This document shows, piece after piece, positions 26,884 through 35,989 of a DNA stretch of 64,000 bases (positions are counted from its first letter, which is position 1; the number at the start of each line of letters is the position of its first letter). A program made the translations under genes and the position numbers. Source of the DNA: Archangium sp. (lineage in GTDB: Bacteria > Myxococcota > Myxococcia > Myxococcales > Myxococcaceae); NCBI GenBank assembly GCA_022843845.1, contig JALHMW010000011.1:90104-154103 (forward strand). Reading direction: 5' to 3'. The notes under the pieces are model-generated. The model was not told the DNA's origin and made no database searches. It worked only from the letters and a program-made list of their open reading frames with translations.

Positions 26884-27774
26884 CTAGGTTCCTGCCGCAT
26901 TGTTGAACACGAAGGCGAAGACGATGGGTCCGAAGAGCACCATGAACACCGTCGGGAAAATGCACGCGATCAGCGGGAAGAGCATCTTCACCGGGGCTTC
27001 GTTGGCCAGCTTCTCGGCGCGCTGCGTGCGCTCGATGCGCAGCTGGGTCGACTGAATGCGGAGCACCTTGCCGAGGCTGGTGCCCATCTTGTCGGCCTGG
27101 ATGAGCGCGGTGACGAACTGGGTCAGGGCCGGCAGATCGACGCGGAGGATCATCGACTTCAGCGCCTCTTCACGCGTCTTGCCCATCTTCAGCTGCTTGA
27201 GCACGAGGTTGAGCTCGTCACGCAGTGGGCCGTGCTTGCCCTTCTCGACGACCTTCGCGAGCGCCGCGGTGAAGTCGAGGCCTGCTTCGACCGACAGCGT
27301 GAGCAGGTCGAGGTTGAACGGCAGCGCGCGGCTGATGGCGAGGTGGCGCTTGGTGACTTTGTCGTTGATCCAGATGATCGGGTAGAAGATGCCGATCAAC
27401 GCGCCGACCAGCGACCAGAGCAGGTTCAGGTTGAAGAAGTTGGCGATGACGAGCCCGAACAAGACGCCGACGACGAACCCGATCTCCTGGAACGCCATGA
27501 TGTCTTCTGGCTTCCAGTTGCTCGACTCGCCGGCCTTGATGAGGTTTCGCCCCATCTTCGATTCGTAGCCCGGCCACATGAAGCGTCGGTTCATGGTGCC
27601 CAGCTTGCGCACCGCGACGGCGCCTGCGCCCTGCACACCACCGGCAGACTCTTCCTGCACCTCGACCACGAACTGCTCGAGCATGTTCGCGTAGATGCTC
27701 ATGGCGAACAGCGCGACCGCGGCGACCGTCAGCATCGAGGTCAGCACCATCAATATCGTCGTCAACGGATCCAT
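26884..27774 (-). CDS. tadC: TadC-like T2SS-F domain inner-membrane protein
   Basis: 296 aa with four predicted transmembrane helices: one at the N-terminus, two in the middle (IGFVVGVLFGLVIANFF, LVGALIGIFYPIIWI) and one at the C-terminus (LIACIFPTVFMVLFGPIVF). The cytoplasmic T2SSF domain carries LDLLTLSVEAGLDFTAAL and LPALTQFVTALIQADKMG. TadC and TadB form the inner-membrane platform of Flp/Tad pili. It follows tadB by 14 bp. Confidence 0.88.
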   Translation of the reverse strand: MDPLTTILMVLTSMLTVAAVALFAMSIYANMLEQFVVEVQEESAGGVQGAGAVAVRKLGTMNRRFMWPGYESKMGRNLIKAGESSNWKPEDIMAFQEIGFVVGVLFGLVIANFFNLNLLWSLVGALIGIFYPIIWINDKVTKRHLAISRALPFNLDLLTLSVEAGLDFTAALAKVVEKGKHGPLRDELNLVLKQLKMGKTREEALKSMILRVDLPALTQFVTALIQADKMGTSLGKVLRIQSTQLRIERTQRAEKLANEAPVKMLFPLIACIFPTVFMVLFGPIVFAFVFNNAAGT

Positions 27775-27788
27775 GATCGGCCTTTGAC

Positions 27789-28634
27789 CTAGATGTCGAT
27801 GTTGGTGATGCGGCGGATGATGATGACCCCGAGGATCTCCATCAGCATGATCGCGGCGACGAGCACGTAACCGAACCAGTGATCGAGCATCGGCTGCATC
27901 AGGTCGGGCCGCATGTAGTTGAGCACCACCCCGAGGATGAGCGGCATCGCCGAGACGACCCAGCCCTGCAGCTTGCCTTGCGCGACGAGCGCCTCGATCT
28001 TGCCCTCGAGCCGGAAGCGCTCACGAATGGTGGTCGAGAGCGTCTCGAACATCTCAGCCATGTTGCCGCCGAGCTGCCGCGAGATGTTGGTCGCCGTCGC
28101 CACCAGATCCATGTCGTCGCTGCCGACGCGCCGGGCCATGTTGTTGAGCGCCTCTTCCATCGGAACGCCGAGCTTCACTTCCTTCGTGAAGAGGCTGAAC
28201 TCCTGCTGGAGCGGCGGGTAGCTGTCTTTGGCGATCTGCTCGGTCGCCTGCTGGAACGTGAGGCCGGCCTTGAACGCGTTGGCCATGGCCTGGAGCGCGT
28301 CGACGAGCTGGTGGTTGAACTTCTTGATCCGCTTCTTACGGTAGTGCTTCACCATGATCATCGGCAGGAAGAAGCCGAAGACGGTCGCGCCGACGCAGAC
28401 CAGCGGGTTGATGACGAAGTACGAGAAGAGGCCCAGCAGCGCCATCGACGCCACGTTGAGCACCAGCATCTGGCGCGGGTCGATGAAGAGGAACATGTCC
28501 GACAAGTCGTTCATCGACTTGACGATGTAGCGCTCCTGGTACTGCTCGAACGCCTTCGACAAGACTCCCATCACCACCAGCAGGAGGAAGAAGACCGAGC
28601 CGGTGACGAGGAGTGCGACGAGTCCCTTGAGCAT
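27789..28634 (-). CDS. tadB: TadB-like T2SS-F domain inner-membrane protein
   Basis: 281 aa. Four hydrophobic helices and a T2SSF domain with VDALQAMANAFKAGLTFQQA and ISRQLGGNMAEMFETLSTTI, typical of TadB. The paired arrangement with a second T2SSF gene is diagnostic for Tad systems. It starts 6 bp after cpaB. Function: platform subunit for pilin assembly. Confidence 0.88.
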   Translation of the reverse strand: MLKGLVALLVTGSVFFLLLVVMGVLSKAFEQYQERYIVKSMNDLSDMFLFIDPRQMLVLNVASMALLGLFSYFVINPLVCVGATVFGFFLPMIMVKHYRKKRIKKFNHQLVDALQAMANAFKAGLTFQQATEQIAKDSYPPLQQEFSLFTKEVKLGVPMEEALNNMARRVGSDDMDLVATATNISRQLGGNMAEMFETLSTTIRERFRLEGKIEALVAQGKLQGWVVSAMPLILGVVLNYMRPDLMQPMLDHWFGYVLVAAIMLMEILGVIIIRRITNIDI

Positions 28635-28640
28635 GGCTCG

Positions 28641-29462
28641 TTACTCCGCCCCGGTGGCCGTGCGCGTCTCGGACGCCGCCGAGCCCTTGATGACCTGAAT
28701 CGTGTTGAAGCGCTTGGCCTGGAGCACCTTGGTGCGCTCGCCCGACAGCAGCGTGTTGATGGTGGCGCGACCGCGCTCTTCCAGCACGTCGATGTCGTCT
28801 TCGTTGCGCAGCGAGAGGGTCAACGCGCCGAGCTCCTGGGCGAGCACGAGGATCTCGGCCTCTTCCGGAATGACGAGCAGCGACACGTTCGCGTACTCAC
28901 GCTGACCGTCGGGCACGAGGTTGATGTTGGTGGTGCCGGTGATCTTCCCGGTCGCCAGCACGATCACGTTCTGGAGCAACGTGACGGCGACCTGCTCACC
29001 CGTCGCGGGGTCCTTGAAGGTGCCGATGATGTCGACGTGATCGTTGGGGCGAACCCAGCCACCGACCGACTGCGCGCCCTTGGTCTCGATGGTGACGGCG
29101 CGCGCCTTCTTCTGCACCTTCGTCGAGAGCCGCTCGGCGGCCTTGGTGGTCTCGAACTGGCTCCACAGCAGTGGGTCGCCACCCTGCAGCGGCACGAGCA
29201 CCTTCTGGTTCACGATGTACGAGGCCGAGTCGGGCTTCACCACCGATGACGTGACGAACTGCTCGGGAATGGAGCGCTGGCTGATCATCTCCATCGTCAC
29301 CACGGTGCCTTCCGAGATGTCGACGGCCGCCACGACGACGGGCACGAGGTTCCAACCCTTGCGGACGTCCATCTCCTTCTTCCGGACAGCCGAGTACGCG
29401 ATCACGCCTGCGATCAGGCCGAGGCCGAGCGCGACGATGAGCGGAGTTTTGCCTTTGAGCAT
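28641..29462 (-). CDS. cpaB: CpaB/RcpC-type Flp pilus assembly protein
   Basis: 273 aa. An N-terminal membrane anchor (LIVALGLGLIAGVIAYSAV) is followed by an SAF domain (VPVVVAAVDISEGTVVT) and the RcpC/CpaB region (VGGWVRPNDHVDIIGTF). In known systems CpaB works in the periplasm with the Tad secretin. It is the first gene of the run cpaB-tadB-tadC; the secretin (cpaC/rcpA), the ATPases tadA and tadZ/cpaE, the prepilin and its peptidase are not in the window next to it. A sigma-70-like promoter lies 65 bp upstream. Confidence 0.87.
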   Translation of the reverse strand: MLKGKTPLIVALGLGLIAGVIAYSAVRKKEMDVRKGWNLVPVVVAAVDISEGTVVTMEMISQRSIPEQFVTSSVVKPDSASYIVNQKVLVPLQGGDPLLWSQFETTKAAERLSTKVQKKARAVTIETKGAQSVGGWVRPNDHVDIIGTFKDPATGEQVAVTLLQNVIVLATGKITGTTNINLVPDGQREYANVSLLVIPEEAEILVLAQELGALTLSLRNEDDIDVLEERGRATINTLLSGERTKVLQAKRFNTIQVIKGSAASETRTATGAE

Positions 29463-29526
29463 GTGGAGAAATCTCCCTGGGGGATGCGGTGCCGACCGAA
29501 GGTTTTCGCGGGGAAACGCAGCGTTG

Positions 29527-29556
29527 ATGCTAGCGACCGCAGATCCGCAGTGTCAA
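29527..29556 (-). promoter_or_regulatory. Sigma-70-like promoter for the cpaB-tadB-tadC run
   Basis: On the minus strand a perfect -35 TTGACA (29556-29551) is followed by an 18-bp spacer and TAGCAT (29532-29527), which matches 4 of 6 -10 consensus bases. It lies about 65 bp before the cpaB ATG in a 153-bp gap after the anti-sigma gene. Confidence 0.5.
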
Positions 29557-29615
29557 AGGACAAGAAGGCCCTCGGGCGGGATGTCGGCAATCATCGCACA
29601 GCCGAATCAGTCAGC

Positions 29616-31268
29616 TCACTGGGCTTGAATCACTTCGGCCGGCTTGGCCTGGTCGCGCTGTTCGCTCTCGAAGTTCGAGGCGGGCGACGGCGACTTCGGT
29701 GACTTCAGCTGGGCCTTGCGACGTTCGGCGACCTGGCGCGCGGCGGCGCTGCCACTGAACTCGGCCACGACGCGCTCGCAGTACGGCTGCGCACGATCGA
29801 ACTCGCCCATCGCTTCGTAGCCGTCGCAGGCGCGCTTGAGCGCCTCGAGCCGCGAGTAGCCCTTGGCGCCAGCGTTGAGCGCCGCGACGGCGGCCATCAC
29901 TTCACCGCGACGATCGCCCGAGTTTCCTGCGGCGCGCGACTGGGCGAGCTGCGCGTCGACGTTGAGCTGCTGGTCGCGCATCCGCCGGGCTTCGAGATCG
30001 CCACTGCGCGCGACCGACTCGGTCATCGAGACCGAGTCTTCATCGACGGCCTGTGAAGGCGCGCTCCGCGGCAACCCGTAGGACGAGCTCTTTCGGGGCG
30101 CCTGAACCGGGCTGGGCTGCGACGGCGCGGCGCCTTGTGGAGGCGGCGGAGGGCTCATCGCAGGTGCGCTCGTGACGGCGACCGGCTCCGGGCGATCAGC
30201 CTGCTTCTTCTTCTCGGCGACCTTGCCCTCGACGGTCTTGTCGTCCACCAGGCCGGCCGAGCCGAGAGAGCCGGCCGAGCTGAGAGAGCCCGGTGACACG
30301 CCGAACCCGGGCCCGTTCGCGGTGCCTTCGAACGCACTCTGCTTCGCGGTGGTGCCGTCGTTGAGCATGCCGTCACGGTTGTCGGTGGGCCGCTTCTTGC
30401 CGGCCTTCGCCGTCTCCAACGCGACGCCACGGCCCGCGTTGCCGTAGTCGGGCCGCAGCTCTTCTTCATTCGCGACCGGGGCCTGCTCCCGCTTCGAGGC
30501 AGAAGCGCGACCGCTGCCAACGTTGTCGAAGTCGACGTCGCCCTTCGCGACGGGCTTCTGCGCCAGGTTCTTCTTCTCGGCCGCTTCTTTCATCGGCGCA
30601 TCGGCCGCGGGCGGCGCGAGCTCGGAGCCTTTGTCGGCGTACCCGAGAGCGGGCTTTGCGTCGTTCTCGCTCGGGGTCGGGTCCGCAGGGCGCCGGGTGT
30701 TGCCAGCCATGAGATCGGGAGTGACGGTCTTCGGATCGGCCTGATCGAGCCCGCCACGCTTCCCCTGGCGCTCGTCCCAGATCGCCGCCTCGGCCTGAGC
30801 CTCTCCGCCCTGCTGCGCTGGCATCGGAGCCGCGGGAACCGGCGCCGCCGAGGGAGCCAGGTCTGCACGCGAGGTGTCCTTCGACTTCTTCTCGGCCGCC
30901 ACCACGATGTCGCTCGCGCGCTGCGGAGACTCGTCGCTCGCCCGGACGGCGACCACGCCCACCACGAGCAGCGCCGCAGCTGAGGCGAACGCGAAGATCC
31001 ACCGGCGCCATGGCGGCTGCGTCGTCTCTTTCGCGCGGCGGGCGTGTTGATCGGCGTAGGCCAGGAGCGACTCGAGCCCTGCGTCGGGAGCCGCCACCAT
31101 CGGCAGCGGCGCGAACACCGAGCGCACGCCGCGAATCTGGACGAGCGCCTGGCTGCACTTCGCACAGGTGCGCACGTGCGCGTCGACGGCAGCGGCCTCG
31201 TGGGCCGGGAGCTCGCCGTACGCGTAGTCGAGGAGCTTGTCCTCGTATTGGTGCACACCCGCATTCAT
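29616..31268 (-). CDS. Anti-sigma-factor-like membrane protein with long periplasmic region
   Basis: 550 aa, starting 2 bp after the ECF sigma gene stop. Residues 1-45 hold a zinc-binding anti-sigma motif (His-x3-Cys-x2-Cys as HVRTCAKC). One transmembrane helix (WIFAFASAAALLVVGVVAV, about 88-107) follows. The outside part (about 440 residues) is low complexity, rich in Ala, Pro, Lys and Asp, and ends with a TPR-like helical segment (ALKRACDGYEAMGEFDRAQP) near a Pro/Ser-rich tail. Role by family and context: holds the sigma factor inactive and senses an envelope signal. The long disordered exterior is unusual for the family. Confidence 0.78.
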   Translation of the reverse strand: MNAGVHQYEDKLLDYAYGELPAHEAAAVDAHVRTCAKCSQALVQIRGVRSVFAPLPMVAAPDAGLESLLAYADQHARRAKETTQPPWRRWIFAFASAAALLVVGVVAVRASDESPQRASDIVVAAEKKSKDTSRADLAPSAAPVPAAPMPAQQGGEAQAEAAIWDERQGKRGGLDQADPKTVTPDLMAGNTRRPADPTPSENDAKPALGYADKGSELAPPAADAPMKEAAEKKNLAQKPVAKGDVDFDNVGSGRASASKREQAPVANEEELRPDYGNAGRGVALETAKAGKKRPTDNRDGMLNDGTTAKQSAFEGTANGPGFGVSPGSLSSAGSLGSAGLVDDKTVEGKVAEKKKQADRPEPVAVTSAPAMSPPPPPQGAAPSQPSPVQAPRKSSSYGLPRSAPSQAVDEDSVSMTESVARSGDLEARRMRDQQLNVDAQLAQSRAAGNSGDRRGEVMAAVAALNAGAKGYSRLEALKRACDGYEAMGEFDRAQPYCERVVAEFSGSAAARQVAERRKAQLKSPKSPSPASNFESEQRDQAKPAEVIQAQ

Positions 31269-31270
31269 CG

Positions 31271-31903
31271 TCAGCCCGCCACCGTTCTCGAGGCGTCCAT
31301 CGCCTCGCCTTCGACACCCAGCTCGCCCAGCTTCTTTCGTAACCCTTCCAGCGCGTACCGCATGCGGCTCTTCACCGTGTTCTCGTTCACCCCAGTCACC
31401 TCGGCGATCTCCTTGAAGCCGATGCCGTGGTACTCGCGCAGCAGAAACACCTCGCGCTGTTCTGCCGGCAGGCTCGCGATCGCCCGCTCGAGCATCGGCC
31501 GCAACCTCGCGTTGTGCGCGCCCCGATCTGGAGTCGCCACGGCCTCATCGGCCACGAGCTCTCCCTTCGAGCGGCCTTCCGCGCCGTCGTCACCCGCCGC
31601 CGGAGCGTCGAGTGAGTCCGTGGCCCGGTAGGTTTCTTTGCGCGCGCTGTCCACGCAGAGGTTCCTCGCGATCGTGTAGACCCAGGTGGTGAACCGGGCT
31701 TTGGGCTCCCATTCGCTGCTGCTGCGCACCACCTTCAGCCACGTCTCCTGCAGCAGGTCCTCGGCACGCTGCCGATGACCGACATAACGCAGGATGAAAT
31801 TGAAGACCGGTTGACGGTGACGGGTGACGAGCGTGGCAAACGCCCGGGCGTCACCCGACTTGAACGCGAGCATGAGTTGCTCGTCGGCAGTCAGCGGTCC
31901 CAA
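31271..31903 (-). CDS. ECF-family RNA polymerase sigma factor
   Basis: 210 aa, TTG start behind GAGGAAA; no ATG fits the conserved N-terminus. Region 2 is seen as FATLVTRHRQPVFNFILRY, RAEDLLQETWLKVVRS and TWVYTIARNLCVDSAR; region 4 as LPAEQREVFLLREYHGIGFK followed by EVTGVNENTVKSRMRYALEG. A charged linker of about 45 residues separates them. Directs polymerase to its own regulon, probably controlled by the adjacent zinc-finger anti-sigma protein; the target promoters are not identifiable here. Confidence 0.92.
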   Translation of the reverse strand: MGPLTADEQLMLAFKSGDARAFATLVTRHRQPVFNFILRYVGHRQRAEDLLQETWLKVVRSSSEWEPKARFTTWVYTIARNLCVDSARKETYRATDSLDAPAAGDDGAEGRSKGELVADEAVATPDRGAHNARLRPMLERAIASLPAEQREVFLLREYHGIGFKEIAEVTGVNENTVKSRMRYALEGLRKKLGELGVEGEAMDASRTVAG

Positions 31904-31955
31904 CCTTTTCCTCGTTGTGTCGCACCTACTTCAACGAGCGGCGCGCCTGGGTGAT

Positions 31956-32363
31956 CTACACACGACGTGAACGGCGGTAAGTTACGAGAATGACAGGCAA
32001 CGCCACCGCTGTCACCAGCGCGAATTGGGCGAGTAGCACGGCCGGAAATGGCCGCTGGAGGTGGATGAACAGGGTGCGGGCCAGCGCCAGTCCCAAAAGC
32101 ACCCCGGTGAAGGTCCTCCAGGCGTTCGAAAACGCACGCGGGCGGAACCGGCCGAACGCCCAGTCTGCGGTCGCAGGAACGGTGAGGCCGAGCACGACGG
32201 GAACGTCCAGCGGCCACTCGAGCGGGGCCCGAAGCGCGAAGAGCGCGACGATTCCAATGAACATCGTCGGGTACACCCCGAGGCACCTCGCGCAGAGCCG
32301 AACCGGGCCGATGGCGTAGCAGCGGTGCCACTCGTCAGGCGTGTGATGGCTGAGCCAGAACAT
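31956..32363 (-). CDS. DUF2085-like small membrane protein
   Basis: 135 aa with three or four hydrophobic helices. The N-terminus (HHTPDEWHRCYAIGPVRLCA, then RCLGVYPTMF) matches the conserved Cys-rich H-x-C...CARCxG signature of DUF2085 membrane proteins. No function is established for the family. It is the last gene after oppF (7 bp gap), so it belongs to the peptide-transporter transcription unit by position. Confidence 0.7.
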   Translation of the reverse strand: MFWLSHHTPDEWHRCYAIGPVRLCARCLGVYPTMFIGIVALFALRAPLEWPLDVPVVLGLTVPATADWAFGRFRPRAFSNAWRTFTGVLLGLALARTLFIHLQRPFPAVLLAQFALVTAVALPVILVTYRRSRRV

Positions 32364-32370
32364 CGAACGT

Positions 32371-33267
32371 TCACTTCACCATGACGCACGCCGCAGCGTG
32401 AGCGGCGTCGGGGAGTGGCGGCGTCGCTTCGCAGGCCTTCTGGGCAAACGGGCAGCGCGCCCGAAACGCACAGCCGGGCTCGTCGGCGATCGGGCGATCG
32501 ATGGCTGGCTTCACGTCGGTGCCGAGCAGCGCCCTCGTGTACGGGTGCAGCGGCGTGGCGGTGACGGCCGAGACGCTGCCGTGCTCGATCACCCGGCCGG
32601 CGAACAACACGGCGACGTCGGTCGCGAGGGCTCGCACCACGTCGAGATCGTGTGAGATGAGCACCATCGTCAGCCCCCGCCGATCGCGCAGCTGCCGCAA
32701 CAGCTCGAGCACCTGCGCCTGCACCGAGACGTCGAGCGCGCTCACCGGCTCGTCGAGCAACAACACCTCGGGGTCCAGGGCCAGCGCGCGGGCGATCGCG
32801 ACGCGCTGTCGCTGGCCTGCAGACAAGGTTCGCGGCAGCTGCGGCAACACCTCGACTGAGAGCTGCACGTCGGCCAGGAGCTGCTCGAGCCCACCATCCT
32901 TCACGGGCCGACGGTGGATCTCGAACGGCTCCGCGAGGCTCTGCGCGATCGTGAACCGTGGATCGAGCGCGGCCGAGGGGTGCTGGAAGACAGGCTGAAT
33001 CAAACGTCGCCGCTCCCTGAGCGCGCGCTCGCTGAGCGAAGGGAGCTCGTCGGCGCCCCACCTCACGACCCCCGCGGTGGGAGGAATGAGCCCCAGCCAG
33101 GCCCGGAGGAGCGTGCTCTTCCCCGAGCCGCTCTCACCCACCACGCCCAGGACCTGTCCGCGGGCGACCGAGAGGGAAACGTCGCGCACGGCCGGTCGGC
33201 TGGCGCCCCGGTGCTGCACCGTGAGGCGCGAGACCGAGATCAGGCGTTGCTCCGCCGGCGGAGTCAC
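32371..33267 (-). CDS. oppF: Oligopeptide/dipeptide ABC transporter ATPase (OppF/DppF type)
   Basis: 298 aa from a GTG overlapping the oppD stop as GTGA. ATPase of a peptide importer. Walker A VGESGSGKST, ABC signature LSAGQRQRVAIARAL (Ala in place of the second Gly of LSGGQ), Walker B VLLLDEPVSALD, H-loop LISHDLD, and the C-terminal Opp/Dpp extension with HPYTRALL and a cysteine cluster (CAFRARCPFAQKACE). The extension of OppF-type proteins is involved in Fe-S or structural roles. Partner: OppD. Confidence 0.9.
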   Translation of the reverse strand: MTPPAEQRLISVSRLTVQHRGASRPAVRDVSLSVARGQVLGVVGESGSGKSTLLRAWLGLIPPTAGVVRWGADELPSLSERALRERRRLIQPVFQHPSAALDPRFTIAQSLAEPFEIHRRPVKDGGLEQLLADVQLSVEVLPQLPRTLSAGQRQRVAIARALALDPEVLLLDEPVSALDVSVQAQVLELLRQLRDRRGLTMVLISHDLDVVRALATDVAVLFAGRVIEHGSVSAVTATPLHPYTRALLGTDVKPAIDRPIADEPGCAFRARCPFAQKACEATPPLPDAAHAAACVMVK

Positions 33268-34187
33268 GACGGCTCCAGCGGGTGATGACACGCGACGCCT
33301 GAGGACAACGTCGGCTGTTCTGTGCACGCGGGCGACGCACGAGCACAGCGGGGCCGGAACCGGCAGCCGACCGGTCGCTCACCGAGCGCAGGAATGGAGC
33401 CCGCCATCGCCTTCGAGCTCCCTCGATCGAGCCGGGCCGCCAGCAGGCCTGCCGTGTACGGATGGCGAGGGGCGCCGAAGACCTTCGCCACGGCGCCTGC
33501 CTCGGCGACGCGCCCGGCGTAGAGGACGATCACGTCGTCGGCGATCGCCTCGGCCGCCGCGAGATCGTGCGTGATGAAGAGCAGCGCGAGGCCGCGCCGT
33601 TGGGCCAGCTCCCGGAACAACGCCAGCGCGTTGGTGCGAAGCGCAGCGTCAAGCGCGGTCGTCGGCTCGTCGACCAGCAGCACGCTGGGGTTCGCAGCGA
33701 GGGTCGCCGCGAGCACCGCGCGTTGTCGCATGCCGCCCGAGAGCTGGTGGGGGAAGAGCCGCTCGACCGCCGATGGCTCCGAAAAGCCCACCTCGATCAG
33801 GAGCGAACGTCGTCTCGTCGCGCGCTCTCCTTCGCTCGTCAGCCCCGCGACGTGCTCGAGGACTTCGTCGATCAGCGAGCCGACGCGCATCAGCGGGTCG
33901 AGGGCGGCCGACGCGTCTTGCGGCATGGCGGCGATGGCTCGGCCTCGCAGCGGCGCCAGGTCTGCGGTCGTGGCGATGGGCGTGCCCGCGATCGTCAGCG
34001 CGCGCCACCGGGCCGTGACGCCACCTGGGAGCAGGCCGCACAGCGCGAGGGCCGAGACGGTCTTCCCGCTCCCCGACTCACCGACGACCGCGAGGATCCG
34101 ATGCGCCTCGAGGGAGAGCGACAGCCCCTCGACGACCACGGCGTCAGACGTCCGCACCTCGAGGGCTTCCAGCTCCACGAGGCCCAT
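33264..34187 (-). CDS. oppD: Oligopeptide/dipeptide ABC transporter ATPase (OppD/DppD type)
   Basis: 307 aa from ATG at 34187; the upstream open frame is antisense-quality and overlaps the previous gene. Walker A VGESGSGKTV, signature LSGGMRQRAVLAATLA, Walker B VLLVDEPTTALD, H-loop LFITHDLA, and the C-terminal Opp extension with HPYTAGLL and CRFRPRCARASPAC. It lies 8 bp after a MshEN-domain gene rather than after a permease gene, which is where it would normally be. Confidence 0.9.
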   Translation of the reverse strand: MGLVELEALEVRTSDAVVVEGLSLSLEAHRILAVVGESGSGKTVSALALCGLLPGGVTARWRALTIAGTPIATTADLAPLRGRAIAAMPQDASAALDPLMRVGSLIDEVLEHVAGLTSEGERATRRRSLLIEVGFSEPSAVERLFPHQLSGGMRQRAVLAATLAANPSVLLVDEPTTALDAALRTNALALFRELAQRRGLALLFITHDLAAAEAIADDVIVLYAGRVAEAGAVAKVFGAPRHPYTAGLLAARLDRGSSKAMAGSIPALGERPVGCRFRPRCARASPACTEQPTLSSGVACHHPLEPS

Positions 34188-34195
34188 GGTCTTCG

Positions 34196-35983
34196 TCAGG
34201 GCTTCTTGCCCAACGCCTCGAGGATCTCGGCCTCGGTGACCAGCCCCTTCTGCACGAGGGCTTTGACGGCGCCGACGATCAACCGCGACGGAGGCGTGTC
34301 GTCGAGCTTGCCGGTCCACTCTCCGGGATGAAGGACGAAGCCCTGCGGCGCCTGCGCGACAGCCGAGGCGGCCGACCCCAACCATGACGGCAGTGACTCC
34401 TGTGGCGCTGGCACGGTCGCCGCTTCTGGAGCGGGATCCTCCAAGACCACGACGGCGTCATCGGGCTCGAGCTCAGCAGCCGGCGCCAGCGACTCATCGG
34501 AGGGCGGCGCGTCGGAGAACAGCTCCCCCGGATCGAGGCCTGGCGCAGCTGGAGCCTCAGGCGAATCGAAGCGCTCGTCGGCGCCGGCCTGCGGCGCGTC
34601 GGAGAACAGCTCACCGGCATCGAGCCCGGTCGCGGCGGGCGGCGGCGGCGGCGCGAAGAGGTCGTCGGCCCCCAGTTGGGGTGCGTCAGCGAAGAGCTGC
34701 TCACCGACCGTCTCGGGCTCGCTGAAGAAGGGCTGGGACGACGGCGGGAGCGGCTCCAGCGTCGAGTCGACGGGCAGCTCCTCGAACGACACCGCTTCCT
34801 CTTCCATCGTCGAGAACGCGCCAGCGACCGGCTCAGCCGGTGCACCGAAGAAGTCGTCGACCGCGGACGACGCGGGAGGCGCGGCCGGAGCGCCGAAGTC
34901 ACCCGAGGCCTCAGACACGGAGACGTCGAAGTTGCCCGACGACTCGGCGACCGGCGCGGGCGCGAACTCTCCCGACTGCTCCGAGATGACCTCGTAGGTG
35001 TCCGACTCGCTCCCTCCGAAGACTCCGGAGTTCTCCGACAGCGACACCTCGAACGACTCCGGTGACGAAGAAGGCGCCGCAGGCTCGCCGGCGATGGCTG
35101 AGGTGAGATCGAACGTGCCACTTGGAGACGACGTCAGCCCTGCCGACTCGATACCCTCGAGCGCGAGGTCGTTCAGCTCGTACCCTGACGCCTCCGAAGG
35201 CGCCGGCGTCGGAGAGATGCGCGGCGGCGGCGGTGGCGGAGGATCGGTGTGGATGACCGGCTTCGCCTCGAAGAACTCGGGCTCCTCCTCGTCACGAGCT
35301 CCCGACTGCAAAGCCCCTGGCACTTCGTCGAGCGGCGTCAGCTCGAACGGCGCTGGCGAGGTGACCGACGCCACCGACGGAGGCGGCGGCACGTCAGCTG
35401 TCGTCGGCAGCGGCAGGTCGAGCCCCGAGAAGAGCTCGTCGCCCAGCGGCGCAGGCTCAGGGCTCGCGTCGAGATCGAGCGAGCCGAACAGCTCCGCGGC
35501 GGTCGGTGAAACGCCTCGAGCGACCGGCGCGACCGATGGCGCGATGCTGGGAAGGTCGACGGCACCGCCGGTCGCACCTGCGTGCAGCGCGTCGATCTCG
35601 TCAGCCGCGGCGACGTACCGCGTGATCTTCCGGTTCAGCGAGACGCGGAGCTCCTCGATCGCGTCGACGTTCGACGGATCGGCCATCGCCACCGACATCG
35701 CGTCGCCCGTCACCCGGAACGGCACCAGGCGATGCTCAACCTGAAAGTCGATCGGCACGACGAGCAGCACGTCGGCGGGCACCGGCGGCAGCTGCACGAA
35801 CGGAATGGAGTGCTGCGTCGAGAGCGCCCTCGCCAGCTGCGCCGGGGTCAGGCGCCCCAGCGACACGAGCAGATCGCCGAGCCGCGCGGGTTCACCGCCC
35901 ATCTGATCGCCGAGCGCCAGATCGAGATCGCCCTGGGTCACGACGCCAGACGAGAGGAGGATTTCACCGAGCTTCTTGCGCAT
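34196..35983 (-). CDS. MshEN (GspE N-terminal) domain protein with long acidic low-complexity region
   Basis: 595 aa. Residues 4-27 and 34-57 are two copies of the 24-residue MshEN motif (first: Lys4, Leu5, Gly6 ... Gly13 ... Gln27; second: Arg34, Leu35, Gly36 ... Gly43 ... Gln57), separated by 6 residues instead of the typical 5. A GspE_N-like fold continues to about 140. Residues about 140-545 are Glu/Asp/Pro/Ala/Ser-rich with repeats such as GELFSDAPQAGADE and GELFSDAPPSDES. The last 30 residues (VKALVQKGLVTEAEILEALG) match the end of the next upstream gene. No ATPase domain. MshEN domains of MshE/PilB ATPases bind c-di-GMP; binding here is inferred. Confidence 0.75.
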   Translation of the reverse strand: MRKKLGEILLSSGVVTQGDLDLALGDQMGGEPARLGDLLVSLGRLTPAQLARALSTQHSIPFVQLPPVPADVLLVVPIDFQVEHRLVPFRVTGDAMSVAMADPSNVDAIEELRVSLNRKITRYVAAADEIDALHAGATGGAVDLPSIAPSVAPVARGVSPTAAELFGSLDLDASPEPAPLGDELFSGLDLPLPTTADVPPPPSVASVTSPAPFELTPLDEVPGALQSGARDEEEPEFFEAKPVIHTDPPPPPPPRISPTPAPSEASGYELNDLALEGIESAGLTSSPSGTFDLTSAIAGEPAAPSSSPESFEVSLSENSGVFGGSESDTYEVISEQSGEFAPAPVAESSGNFDVSVSEASGDFGAPAAPPASSAVDDFFGAPAEPVAGAFSTMEEEAVSFEELPVDSTLEPLPPSSQPFFSEPETVGEQLFADAPQLGADDLFAPPPPPAATGLDAGELFSDAPQAGADERFDSPEAPAAPGLDPGELFSDAPPSDESLAPAAELEPDDAVVVLEDPAPEAATVPAPQESLPSWLGSAASAVAQAPQGFVLHPGEWTGKLDDTPPSRLIVGAVKALVQKGLVTEAEILEALGKKP

Positions 35984-35989
35984 CGCCCC

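Noticed and set aside
26884..29462. Complete Tad pilus or type II secretion cluster
   Set aside because: Only cpaB, tadB and tadC are visible; no ATPase, secretin, pilin or prepilin peptidase is next to them.
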